From the NCBI RefSeq assembly GCF_002101785.1, contig NZ_LQPJ01000102.1, positions 1 to 64,000 of the forward strand: a stretch of 64,000 nt of DNA, written 5' to 3'. The position numbers were made by a program, and so were the translations under genes. Shown here piece by piece: positions 56,734-64,000 of this stretch. The DNA comes from Mycobacterium palustre (GTDB lineage: Bacteria; Actinomycetota; Actinomycetes; Mycobacteriales; Mycobacteriaceae). The notes under the pieces were generated by a model. It was not told the DNA's origin. It made no database searches and worked only from the letters and a program-made list of their open reading frames with translations. Every line of letters begins with the position of its first letter. Position 1 is the first letter of the stretch.

Positions 56734-57075
56734 AACAGGAACCACCGCACTCGGCGCGGCGCCGCGGAAGCGGCAGATTCAGGTGTAGGGAGGGGTGTGG
56801 GACATCCCCGACTTTGTCTCGATTAACGCCTCAGACGGCGTGCCATCGTCACGACTCAGCAGCGGTAACCAGTCGCCGCGTCGGGCTGAAGCGCGTGGCA
56901 CCTCGGACAAAACACGACGCCAGCGTGCCAGCGGGCGACCCGGCTGGACAACCGAAGTCGCGATGGGTTAGCGTTCAATAACCCGCGTGTGCCCGCGCGT
57001 GAAGGTGGGCGCCGGGTCCGAAGGCGTTCAGTTGGGAACGTCTCGAGAACATTCTGTGTGGGAGGACGTGTCACC
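56734..57075. other. ~340-bp region before the first long amidohydrolase
   Basis: It likely contains a promoter for the amidohydrolase. Seen here: the GGGTTA-N8-TAACCC inverted repeat (56965-56984) and GGAGGA just before the ATG at 57076. No convincing gene or RNA is present. Confidence 0.5.
56965..56984. promoter_or_regulatory. GGGTTA-N8-TAACCC inverted repeat
   Basis: Perfect 6-bp arms separated by 8 bases, about 92 bases upstream of the amidohydrolase start. No T-run follows, so an operator is more likely than a terminator. Confidence 0.35.
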
Positions 57076-58476
57076 ATGGACCCATTAATCATCTTTTCCG
57101 GGGACGGCCACATCGGCCAGCCCTTTGGCGGGTATCGCGACTACATCGATCCGGCGTACCGGGACAGGCTCAGCGACCTTGCCGAGATTCAGGAATTTTT
57201 TGCCACCGTCGTGTTCGGCGCAATGGCCAAGCTGCCGGCTGAGGTTCGCGCAGTTATCGACGAGCGGGGTGTGCGCACCGGGCTGCCCGACGTGTTCTGG
57301 GATGTCGATAAGCGGGTAGCCGAACTGGACGCCGAAGGCATCGCCTGTGAGCTGGTGCTCGCGGACTCGAGTCTGGCGCCGTTTTTCAGCAGTCTGGGCG
57401 ATGCCTATCCGGCCCCGCTGCGCTCGGCTGGATCGCGTGCTTTCAATCGTTGGGCGGGTGAGTTCCTCAGCGCCGCGGGTGGCCGAATCGTCGGCAACGC
57501 CGAGATCTACCCCGACGACATCCCTGGCACCGTGGCGGATCTGCCGAAGCTGGCCGAGCAGGGGTTCGTGTCGATCACACTTCCCGGCGCGAACGCCGAC
57601 AACAGCTTGCCATCTCTGGAGAGCCCCGAGTATGAGCCGCTGTGGGCAAAGTGCGCCGAGCTGGGGCTGGCGCTGAGCGTACACGCGGGTTGGGGCAGGC
57701 CCCAAGGTGCCGCGATGAAATTCTTCCGCGCACTTGCCGACGAAGGTAAGAGCGCGAACATGATGGCGCCTGAGGAAGCGGCTTCGCAAGAGAGCGGCGA
57801 GATGATGGAGGCCTTGGAAAGGCTGGGGAAAGAGAAGAAGATCGATGCCAAGAACCCCGATTCGCCCTTGGCGCTGACCCTGCACCCGCAGCAGGCGCTC
57901 TGGCGACTGATGCTCGCCGGCGTATTCGACCGCTACCCGACGTTGCAGTTGGTGTTGACGGAGGTCCGCGCCGATTGGGTGCCGGCGACGCTGAAGTATT
58001 TGGATCAGCGATTCACCGAGCATCCAGGCAGGTGCAAACTCAAGCCGAGTGAGTATTACGAGCGCAACTGTGTTGTCACACCGTCGGCCCCGCACCGTGC
58101 CGAGATCGAGATGCTGGACCAAATCGGTGTTTCGAAGTTCATGTTCGGCGCCGACATCCCCCACCCGGAAAGCACCTGGCCCAATACCCGGCAGTGGATC
58201 GCCGATGCGTTCCGCGGTCTGCCCGAGGACAAACTGCGGACGGTGCTGGGCGAGAACGCTATTCGGGTCTACCACCTAGACCGTGCCGCGCTCGAAAAGA
58301 CCGCCGCGCGGCTGGCGATCACCCCGAACGATCTGTTCAGCGGCGGTGCTCTTGATGATCGCCTGTTGGCCAATTTCGATGCCAGGGCGGGCTACCGACG
58401 TCCCGCCGACGAGGTCGACACGGAGCGGATCGGCCAAGAACTGGATCAGGACTTCGCCCGACTCGCGAAGGTCTGA
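57076..58476 (+). CDS. amidohydrolase-2 family hydrolase (copy 1)
   Basis: A 466-residue TIM-barrel hydrolase/decarboxylase-type protein; the substrate is unknown. The N-terminal metal motif is DGHIG in place of HxH. Later landmarks are LSVHAGWGRPQGA (His), LVLTEVRADWVPATL and FMFGADIPHPESTWPNTRQW (Asp). GGAGGA precedes ATG at 57076. It is paralogous to the gene at 59436 (shared GDGH, TE.RADWVPATL, GADIPHPESTWP). It converges on the unknown-family gene at 58531. Confidence 0.88.
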   Translation: MDPLIIFSGDGHIGQPFGGYRDYIDPAYRDRLSDLAEIQEFFATVVFGAMAKLPAEVRAVIDERGVRTGLPDVFWDVDKRVAELDAEGIACELVLADSSLAPFFSSLGDAYPAPLRSAGSRAFNRWAGEFLSAAGGRIVGNAEIYPDDIPGTVADLPKLAEQGFVSITLPGANADNSLPSLESPEYEPLWAKCAELGLALSVHAGWGRPQGAAMKFFRALADEGKSANMMAPEEAASQESGEMMEALERLGKEKKIDAKNPDSPLALTLHPQQALWRLMLAGVFDRYPTLQLVLTEVRADWVPATLKYLDQRFTEHPGRCKLKPSEYYERNCVVTPSAPHRAEIEMLDQIGVSKFMFGADIPHPESTWPNTRQWIADAFRGLPEDKLRTVLGENAIRVYHLDRAALEKTAARLAITPNDLFSGGALDDRLLANFDARAGYRRPADEVDTERIGQELDQDFARLAKV

Positions 58477-58530
58477 CAACGATTCTTTGTCTGGGACGGA
58501 CGTTTTCGCAGGCGGACGTCTGATAGTCGG

Positions 58531-59118
58531 TCAATCGATTGCTGCGCCCCACCACTCGTAGGGAAAACCGAGCCGTTGCCGGAGGGCTTCGAGGAAGACC
58601 GCTGGCGGGCCTGCCTGCCACGGGGTACTGAGAGCGTCGACGGTGGAGCGGTTGACGTAGTGCCGGACGTAGGTCGGCAGGGGGAGGCCGGAGCTTTCCA
58701 GGAATGGTTCGGCGATGTAACCGGTGAGCTTCTCGTGGATGTAGGCCTCGCCGTGTTCGAGGAGTTCTGGGTGGTCGGCGTCGATGATGTGGAAGCTTTG
58801 ATTTTGGTCCCAAATTTCGGGCAATAGTTCAAACATTTCCTGGTAGCGGTGTGCGGGAGTTGCTCCGTCGTCTTTTGCGGCGTGGGCTTGGTCTTCGGAG
58901 TCGTAGGTGTTCATCTGTTGGCCCATGATGTCGGTGGACTCTTGGCGAATGAGTGAGGAGACATCCAGGTAAGGGTTGCCGTGGGCCCGGGCCTCGTTGA
59001 GATTGGTGCTCTCACCCATTCCCCATAGGCCTAGCTCGTCCATTCGGTGCAGGTAGCCGTCGACTTCGGCGGTGTAGTTCTCGTTGTAGGCGACGCCAAA
59101 CACGCTCCACAGGGCCAT
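58531..59118 (-). CDS. unknown ~190-residue family, copy 1 (C-terminal PYEWWG)
   Basis: A 195-residue protein without signal peptide or membrane helix. Blocks shared with the copy at 62490 are NYT-E-D-LH-M near the N-terminus, EAR-HGNPYLDVSS, QMNTY, WDQN-FHIIDAD-PEL, EHGEAYIHE-LT-YIAEPF, and the C-terminal LRQRLGFPYEWWGA. Such strong, dispersed conservation with His/Asp/Glu residues suggests an enzyme or a tight complex partner, but I do not recognise the family. It converges with the first long amidohydrolase (54-base gap). Confidence 0.8.
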   Translation of the reverse strand: MALWSVFGVAYNENYTAEVDGYLHRMDELGLWGMGESTNLNEARAHGNPYLDVSSLIRQESTDIMGQQMNTYDSEDQAHAAKDDGATPAHRYQEMFELLPEIWDQNQSFHIIDADHPELLEHGEAYIHEKLTGYIAEPFLESSGLPLPTYVRHYVNRSTVDALSTPWQAGPPAVFLEALRQRLGFPYEWWGAAID

Positions 59119-59342
59119 GGCTCTCCGATCTCGTTATGTCGTGCCGGGTTCAGCGGTGGAGCCCCGATCGAAGTGACGTTGGCGGCCGTACCTCGCCGAT
59201 GGCTCACCTCGCGGAGCGTACCCCAGCGGGTTAGCAGCCGTGAACCCTTTCGCCCGAGGGTTGCGGCGTTCAACGGTTTCCGATTCGGAGGCTTTAAAGA
59301 GGCGAATCGCCCGATTTGCGGGTCAGGTTTCGAGCATTGCGG

Positions 59343-59357
59343 TTAGTGACCGCTAGC
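59343..59357 (+). promoter_or_regulatory. TTAGTG-N-GCTAAG motif, site 3 (upstream of amidohydrolase copy 2)
   Basis: TTAGTGACCGCTAGC keeps the TTAGTG and GCTA cores of the consensus. It lies about 80 bases before the GTG start and 3 bases before the ACTGTC/GACAGT inverted repeat. Confidence 0.4.
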
Positions 59358-59360
59358 AGT

Positions 59361-59375
59361 ACTGTCGCTGACAGT
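59361..59375. promoter_or_regulatory. ACTGTC-N3-GACAGT inverted repeat
   Basis: Perfect 6-bp arms with a 3-base centre overlapping a possible -10 element (TACTGT). It adjoins the TTAGTG motif, so the two may form one composite control site. Confidence 0.35.
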
Positions 59376-59435
59376 GTGGCCTGCCGTAGGCGTGGCGGGC
59401 AGTTGGTTCGATGGATCGAAGGGGTGTTTGGACAA

Positions 59436-60803
59436 GTGCAGCGGATCACGGTGGTTTCTGGCGACGGTCATTTCGGAGGTTCGATCGACGTGTACCGGCC
59501 CTACATTGATCCGGCCTATCGCGATCGTCTGGACGACTTGGCGTCCGAGGAAGCCGGCAACTTGATGTTCGCCGGACTGCAGCGCAACAGCATGTTGGTG
59601 CCTGGCGTCTACGAGAAGGAGACTCTCGCGGTGGCGCCTGATCTCGGCGAAGACGTCGCCAAGCGCTTGGCGGTGCAGGACGACCAGGGAATCGCGGGGG
59701 AGATCCTGCTGGTCGGCAGCGATCACACCCAGCCGTTCTTCACGGTGACCAACCGGGTTTATCCGGCTGATCTTCGGGCCGCCGGCATGCGGGCCTATCA
59801 CCGATGGGTGGCCGATATAATCAGCGAGGCCAAAGGGCGTCTGTTCCCGGTGGGCTATGCCGGTGAGCTGCTGGACGTAAACGAGGCGGTCGCCGAGCTG
59901 CACTGGCTGGCCGAACACGGGTTCGTGTCGGTGTTTTTGCCGGGGTATGTCACCGATAACAGCCGGCCGCCAATCTATGACCGGTCCTATGATCCTTTCT
60001 GGGCGGCGTGCGCCGATCTGGGTCTGGTGATCAACCTGCACGTCGGATGGGGGATGCCGCAGGGCGCCATCACCAACTTGTTCGACATGGCGCTGGCCGC
60101 GGACAGCAAGGCGCTCGACACCGATGGCTTCGATCTTGAAACGTTCGGCAGCCAGGTCATGGAGATGATGGACGCCAACAACGAAGGGTCGCCGTTCGCT
60201 TTGGATGTCGGGCCGCGCCAGGGTGTTTGGCAGCTGATGATGAGCGGAGTGTTTGATCGTCATCCGACGTTGAAGTTGATGATGACCGAGCTCCGGGCGG
60301 ACTGGGTGCCGGCGACGTTGGCCTTCCTCGACGAGCAGTTCGCCAAGCACGCTCACGGCCTCGAGCTGACACCTAGCGAGTATTTCTACCGCAACTGCGC
60401 GCTCACCCCCACTTCGCCGCATCGGGTCGAGGTGCAGATGCGCCGTGAGATCGGCGTCGATCACTTCTGTTTCGGCGCCGACATCCCGCATCCGGAAAGC
60501 ACCTGGCCGCACACCCGCGAGTGGATCCGGCACGCATTTGCCGGTGTTCCGGAGGACGAGGTTCGAAAGATCCTGGGCGGGAACGCGATCCGCTTCTATA
60601 ACCTCGACGGCACACATTTGGACAAGATCGCGGCGAAGATCGGTCCCACCGTCGAAGAGGTATATGAGGGGATCGAAGTGGACCAGCAGTACCTGGACAA
60701 TTGGCAGAACCGGGCCGGCTACCTCAAACCGGTCGAGCAGATCAACACCGGTAAGCTCACCGAACTGATCGAGGCGGACTTCGCCCTACTCGGCGCCCAG
60801 TAA
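59436..60803 (+). CDS. amidohydrolase-2 family hydrolase (copy 2)
   Basis: A 455-residue paralogue of the 57076 protein. Motifs: VVSGDGHFGGSIDVYRPYID, LVINLHVGWGMPQGA, LMMTELRADWVPATLAFLDE, FCFGADIPHPESTWPHTREW and GGNAIRFYNLD. GTG at 59436 (MQRITVVSGDGH) is chosen to align with copy 1; GTG at 59424 is an alternative. Followed after 50 bases by the CMD-like gene on the same strand, suggesting a two-gene operon. Confidence 0.87.
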   Translation: MQRITVVSGDGHFGGSIDVYRPYIDPAYRDRLDDLASEEAGNLMFAGLQRNSMLVPGVYEKETLAVAPDLGEDVAKRLAVQDDQGIAGEILLVGSDHTQPFFTVTNRVYPADLRAAGMRAYHRWVADIISEAKGRLFPVGYAGELLDVNEAVAELHWLAEHGFVSVFLPGYVTDNSRPPIYDRSYDPFWAACADLGLVINLHVGWGMPQGAITNLFDMALAADSKALDTDGFDLETFGSQVMEMMDANNEGSPFALDVGPRQGVWQLMMSGVFDRHPTLKLMMTELRADWVPATLAFLDEQFAKHAHGLELTPSEYFYRNCALTPTSPHRVEVQMRREIGVDHFCFGADIPHPESTWPHTREWIRHAFAGVPEDEVRKILGGNAIRFYNLDGTHLDKIAAKIGPTVEEVYEGIEVDQQYLDNWQNRAGYLKPVEQINTGKLTELIEADFALLGAQ

Positions 60804-60853
60804 CGAACTAATCGCTGCCCCTCTCCTCATACCCGTTCCCTAGGAGTGCAAAG

Positions 60854-61549
60854 TTGCCTTCACCTGCTGAGCAGAAGCCGTTTAAGCTCCGCCTGCCTCA
60901 CATCGACAATGACGAGCTGATCCGGCGGGCTAAGGAGTACGGACGCCTGCAGCACTGGCCTAAAGTCATGGAGGCGCCGGCGAGGTACGGCGAAAACCTG
61001 TTCTCGGGAACCGTTCCGGAGATTTACGCTGCCGATTTCGACTACTGGGTCGTGCTCATGGCGCTCGTTTTGGGCGTCGATCCCTCGCTGCCGCCGGATG
61101 AGATTCTGGCACGCGGGGTGCCGGTCGATCAGCCGAAGAGTGAGCAATATCTGCGCTACATGCTGATGTCGACCTGGCTGCACGTCAAGCACATGCACAA
61201 CGGGTGGACGCGAACGGTGATGGGCGGCTGGGCATCCGAAGGGGCCGGCATCACCCGGACCAAGTTGCTGCTGCTCGACATGCCCGACTCCGACATCTGG
61301 ACCGATGACGAGCGGCTGGCGCTCAAATTCGTCAAGGCGTCCTTCGAGTGGAACATGACCGACGAGCTGTGGGATGCTGCCGTTGCGGCGTGGGGCGAGA
61401 AGTGGATCCTCGCTGTGTTGGCGCTGCTGGTCCATTACTACGGCTACTCACTGCGCTTTTCGGTTCTCGGGCTGGACCGCGTCGACGGCTTGACCCCCGA
61501 CAAGCCGCTCGGCGAGGTTCTCGGCTTGGTGCCGCCCGGCGGGTCCTGA
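60854..61549 (+). CDS. carboxymuconolactone-decarboxylase-like (AhpD-fold) protein
   Basis: A 231-residue mostly helical protein. The second half (DMPDSDIWTDDERLALKFVK, ELWDAAVAAWGEKWILAVLA, VHYYGYSLRF) has the layout of CMD/AhpD-like proteins, but the peroxidatic Cys-x-x-Cys is missing, so peroxidase activity is unlikely. The first half contains many Trp/Tyr/His residues. TTG start with AGGAG 8 bases upstream decides the call. It probably works with the upstream amidohydrolase in the same pathway. Confidence 0.72.
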   Translation: MPSPAEQKPFKLRLPHIDNDELIRRAKEYGRLQHWPKVMEAPARYGENLFSGTVPEIYAADFDYWVVLMALVLGVDPSLPPDEILARGVPVDQPKSEQYLRYMLMSTWLHVKHMHNGWTRTVMGGWASEGAGITRTKLLLLDMPDSDIWTDDERLALKFVKASFEWNMTDELWDAAVAAWGEKWILAVLALLVHYYGYSLRFSVLGLDRVDGLTPDKPLGEVLGLVPPGGS

Positions 61550-61613
61550 GATCCAGACGTCACCGCGTTTAGAGATGTCTTAAGACAGAACGCTTTTCGC
61601 CGTTCCGGCGGAC

Positions 61614-62327
61614 TCAGGGCTGCGTGGTGCCATGGATGCGGAGGTTGTGGCGCGCATACATGCGGCTGGATATCAGCGGCACGATGACTCGGACCGGGGC
61701 GGGAATGGCCTTGAACATCATCGCGATCACTTCGGGATCCGCCTTATAGATGCACATTCCGGCGCCGAGCAGCAACGATTTTGGTGAGAGGGCCCGGAGG
61801 GACTGTCCGATGGCCCGCCACTCGGGGTCGCTCAGGTATGCAGCCGCCAGGGGAAGAATGTCGCGCTCTTCGTCCGCCAGATGTTCGACGACCAGTTGGT
61901 GCAAGGTTTCGAGTTCGTTGGCCAATGCCGCAGCGTGGTTGGAGTCAGGCTGCTCGAGAAACCTGCGGCGAGCACCTTGCACCCGCTCTAGCGCGGCGTT
62001 GATGCCAGCGTGCTGTGTCTCAACCTTGTCGAGTAGTCGACGATCGGCAGCTGACAGCCGGGCTCTGAGGGTAGGCCAGACGATTTCGTCCTCGCCGACG
62101 TGATGCTCGTGGAGCAGCTTGCAGATGAAGCCGAGATGATCGTTTACCTTGCGTGCGTGTTTGCGATCTCCTGGCTTGACCCGACGGACCGCCGCCGGTG
62201 CGAGGCGAAACTCGCGTGACAAAGCTGCGTGAATAACCAACATGTCGCGGACATCGACGAGCGCGGTCGGGCTCTCGGCGGGATTCCCGTGCGGATCGCA
62301 CGCCCGGGTGCGGTCGGTACTAGTCAC
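61614..62327 (-). CDS. hemerythrin-domain protein
   Basis: A 237-residue cytosolic four-helix hemerythrin-like protein. Iron-ligand residues are spread as in the family: MLVIHAALSREFRL (His), CKLLHEHHVGEDEIVWPTL (His, Glu), VETQHAGINAALER (His), LHQLVVEHLADEERDILPLA (His and Glu). The C-terminal ~60 residues (PKSLLLGAGMCIYKADPEVI) form an additional domain common in mycobacterial members. GTG start. TAGGCT (62340-62335) ends about 8 bases before it, and no ribosome-binding site is seen, so it may be leaderless. Likely roles are oxygen, NO or redox sensing. Confidence 0.85.
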   Translation of the reverse strand: MTSTDRTRACDPHGNPAESPTALVDVRDMLVIHAALSREFRLAPAAVRRVKPGDRKHARKVNDHLGFICKLLHEHHVGEDEIVWPTLRARLSAADRRLLDKVETQHAGINAALERVQGARRRFLEQPDSNHAAALANELETLHQLVVEHLADEERDILPLAAAYLSDPEWRAIGQSLRALSPKSLLLGAGMCIYKADPEVIAMMFKAIPAPVRVIVPLISSRMYARHNLRIHGTTQP

Positions 62328-62334
62328 GAAAGCC

Positions 62335-62340
62335 AGCCTA
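62335..62340 (-). promoter_or_regulatory. putative leaderless -10 element of the hemerythrin gene
   Basis: TAGGCT read on the minus strand fits TANNNT and ends about 8 bases before the GTG start. Confidence 0.35.
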
Positions 62341-62451
62341 GGCCCCGGACGGCGTGGCTACCATTCCCTACTTTGTGGTAATTAATCTCGCCGACCGCGA
62401 CGGTCCGAAGCTAACCCGCAGCTAAGTGACGGCTGGTCCACCCCGGCTGTG

Positions 62452-62466
62452 TTAGTGGGCGCTTAA
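62452..62466 (+). promoter_or_regulatory. TTAGTG-N-GCTAAG motif, site 4 (62.4-kb gap)
   Basis: TTAGTGGGCGCTTAA keeps the TTAGTG half but has a degraded right half. It lies in the 162-bp gap between the hemerythrin start and the end of the unknown-family copy 2, so which gene it would control is unclear. The sequence CTAACCCGCAGCTAAG at ~62411-62426 nearby repeats the CTAA core. Confidence 0.3.
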
Positions 62467-62489
62467 TTTCCGGGCCGACTAGTAATCGG

Positions 62490-63068
62490 TCAATCGATCG
62501 GTGCGCCCCACCACTCGTAGGGAAATCCCAGTCGTTGGCGTAGTGGCTCGAGGAAGACCGCCGGTAGCCCGGTGTACCACCCGTCCGCGAGTCCGATGAC
62601 CGTGTTCTGGTCGACATATGAGCGGATGTAGGGAGGCAACGCGGCCGAGTTCGCCCGAAACGGCTCGGCGATGTAGCTCGTGAGCCGTTCGTGTATGTAT
62701 GCCTCGCCATGCTCGACAAGCTCAGGATCGTCCGCATCGATGATGTGGAAACCATGGTTCTGGTCCCACATGCGGGGAATGTTTTCGAACATCTCCTTGT
62801 ACCCGTACCCCGCGGGCTCCTCGCCTGACGCGCGACCCTCGTCCTCGGCGCGATAGGTGTTCATTTGACCGGCCATTCGCGCGGTGGATTCGTGCCAGGC
62901 GACCGACGACACGTCGAGGTAGGGATTGCCGTGCGAGCGGGCCTCACTGAGGTTGTTCGGGTTTTCCTCGATTCCTGCCCAGCGCGCCCCCATCTGGTGC
63001 AGGAAGTCATCCATTTCCTGGGTGTAATTTCCGTTGAATCTGAGCCCGTCTACGTACCACATCGGCAT
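62490..63068 (-). CDS. unknown ~190-residue family, copy 2 (C-terminal PYEWWG)
   Basis: A 192-residue paralogue of the 58531 protein. Shared blocks include HGNPYLDVSS, QMNTY, FHIIDAD, EHGEAYIHE and LRQRLGFPYEWWGA. Differences cluster in the loop between QMNTY and EMFE. Even the DNA just after the stop is alike in both copies (TCGGTCAATCGAT), pointing to a segmental duplication. ATG start with a modest ribosome-binding site. Function not recognised; the repeated pairing with amidohydrolase genes is the main clue. Confidence 0.8.
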   Translation of the reverse strand: MPMWYVDGLRFNGNYTQEMDDFLHQMGARWAGIEENPNNLSEARSHGNPYLDVSSVAWHESTARMAGQMNTYRAEDEGRASGEEPAGYGYKEMFENIPRMWDQNHGFHIIDADDPELVEHGEAYIHERLTSYIAEPFRANSAALPPYIRSYVDQNTVIGLADGWYTGLPAVFLEPLRQRLGFPYEWWGAPID

Positions 63069-63134
63069 AGTGTCTCCTAAGTTCGGACCGTCACTCTAAA
63101 GGCGATATTTGGCTGCCGGTTCTCTGCGCCGCGA

Positions 63135-63536
63135 TCACCTCGGGGTTTGACTGTCGGCCCAGTACCCTCTGCCGGTACAGGCTGTCTTACCGACATCAAG
63201 TGTGATTTCGCAGAGCAGGCTTCCTTTGCTGTAAATGCGGAGAGTTACCCATAGATAACGGCCGGCGTTCGGGTACGTAATCGTGCCGGGTTGCCACTCG
63301 GCGGCAAGCCGTGCGTCGTCGCTGCGGGCGTTGTCGACCATCACGCTGGTTCGCCACGGTAGCGGTACGTTCTGCAATGAATGTGTTCCGGCGGTGTCAG
63401 ACCAGTCGATGTTCGCCGTCGGGATGGTCGATGACCGGACTTCGTACACCACGGGATCGTCGGCGTGAGCGACCGGTGCCAGCGCCAGCGGGGAGATGCA
63501 ACTCATCAGTGCGACGATGATGGGGTAGATGCGCAT
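63135..63536 (-). CDS. MmpS-like secreted protein (copy 2)
   Basis: A 133-residue exported protein with signal MRIYPIIVALMSCISPLALA, cleaved near HA/DDP. The mature part DDPVVYEVRSSTIPTANIDW, then NVPLPWRTSVMVDNA and LLCEITLDVGKTACTG, shares the VxYEV and NVPLPWRT motifs with the protein at 54675. One Cys pair (SLLCEI, TACTG) is conserved between them. It ends the duplicated block on the minus strand. Confidence 0.76.
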   Translation of the reverse strand: MRIYPIIVALMSCISPLALAPVAHADDPVVYEVRSSTIPTANIDWSDTAGTHSLQNVPLPWRTSVMVDNARSDDARLAAEWQPGTITYPNAGRYLWVTLRIYSKGSLLCEITLDVGKTACTGRGYWADSQTPR

Positions 63537-63708
63537 CGTGTGCTCTTTCTTGCTCCGAATGTCGCTGTCGGCCGATGTACGGAGTCAACCACAATTGGGT
63601 TGTTTCGCAGTAGGGTTAGTCGTGAAAAATGTGAGAAGGCCGTTGCGGTTCTCCGCGACAACTTTCACCAGCCGGTTCGACCCGGCGGAACAGCAGAGGG
63701 TAAGCGCC

Positions 63709-64000
63709 GTGACTTTGAAACGATGCATCGGACTCTGGGGCGTCGGAGCTGCGCTCGCCGCAATCGCGGCCGTGGCCGAGGGTGTGGCCGCGCCGGGTGT
63801 GGCATCCGGTGTGCCATGTGACGGGGTGAGTTGCGCCGACCATGTGCGGACAGGTGCAGTCGAGGGTGCTTCATGCGAGGCCATGCGCATCTACCCATTC
63901 GGAGTGGATGCGAGCGGCAACACCTTGATCTGTCTGGCCTCATACCGCCACCCGAGGACGAACACCTGGACGCGAGTTCCGCAATTCGACGGGGTGAAAT
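63709..64000 (+). CDS. secreted protein, partial (runs off window)
   Basis: GTG at 63709 with AGAGGG upstream opens MTLKRCIGLWGVGAALAAIA, a signal peptide with likely cleavage near VAAPGVA. The mature part GVPCDGVSCADHVRTGAVEG, then SCEAMRIYPFGVDASGNTLI, is Cys-rich like other small mycobacterial secreted proteins. The frame is still open at the window edge. An in-frame GTG at 63619 is a less likely start because it would bury the signal peptide. Confidence 0.65.
   Translation, partial: MTLKRCIGLWGVGAALAAIAAVAEGVAAPGVASGVPCDGVSCADHVRTGAVEGASCEAMRIYPFGVDASGNTLICLASYRHPRTNTWTRVPQFDGVK

Larger units (their letters stand above)
59119..59435. other. ~317-bp region before the second long amidohydrolase
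   Basis: It is a divergent promoter region. It contains the TTAGTGACCGCTAGC motif (59343-59357) and the adjacent inverted repeat ACTGTC-N3-GACAGT (59361-59375), with TACTGT (59359-59364) as a possible -10. No coding sequence is convincing in it; the long frame entering from 59316 is read-through of the hydrolase frame. Confidence 0.5.

Noticed and set aside
61576..61587. TGTCTTAAGACA palindrome after the CMD-like gene
   Set aside because: No loop and no T-run, so not a convincing terminator; too short for an operator claim without other copies.

Overview
The window is high-GC actinobacterial DNA from a Mycobacterium. About the first 36 kb follows, gene by gene, the Mycobacterium tuberculosis order Rv0883c to Rv0914c: sepH, serC, a diiron oxygenase, fprB, a glyoxalase-like protein, citA, gltA2, a phytoene-desaturase-like oxidase, the arfABC operon, prrBA, accD3, echA6, Rv0906, Rv0907, ctpE, Rv0909, Rv0910, Rv0911, Rv0912, Rv0913c and a remnant of Rv0914c. 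I identified these by recalling the families and their order, because no database could be searched. The species cannot be named from the sequence alone.

Core region (1-32 kb). Central metabolism is represented by two citrate synthases, phosphoserine aminotransferase and PNP oxidase. Envelope and stress functions include the ArfA/OmpATb operon, the PrrA/PrrB two-component system, the Ca2+ P-type ATPase CtpE and the EchA6 acyl-CoA carrier. Several insertions break the M. tuberculosis order: pdxH plus an amidohydrolase near citA and gltA2; an MFS exporter, a GT4 glycosyltransferase and a glycogen-debranching-like enzyme between prrA and accD3; and a methyltransferase-like gene. The glycosyltransferase/debranching pair sits behind a near-perfect CIRCE (HrcA heat-shock) operator. 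arfC is about four times its usual size because of a Pro/Glu/Thr-rich repeat region.

Decay zone (32.4-36.2 kb). Pieces of at least four genes lie side by side. They are the C-terminal half of a LuxR-family regulator joined to a fragment of an NAD-dependent formate dehydrogenase, an 18-bp inverted repeat, an SRPBCC-like C-terminus with an in-frame stop, and a 65-codon remnant that keeps only the N- and C-terminal ends of a thiolase.

Accessory region (36-64 kb). It holds an MHS-type transporter, a secreted DUF4185 (GH183 arabinanase-like) protein and an SMP-30-like protein. A second decayed patch follows, with a frameshifted membrane adenylate cyclase, a frameshifted membrane protein and a frameshifted HXXEE protein. 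Next comes a complete mce locus (two YrbE permeases, six Mce proteins and one Mce-associated protein) of visibly lower GC, then five small secreted proteins. The right end carries a partly duplicated module: two TIM-barrel amidohydrolases, two copies of an unrecognised ~190-residue family, a CMD-like protein, a hemerythrin and a second MmpS-like secreted protein. A 15-bp motif of the form TTAGTGNNYGCTAAG recurs upstream of the cyclase, the mce operon and the second amidohydrolase, and in the gap beside the second unknown-family gene. It could tie the accessory genes into one regulon, perhaps for import and breakdown of a lipid or other hydrophobic substrate; that function is inference.
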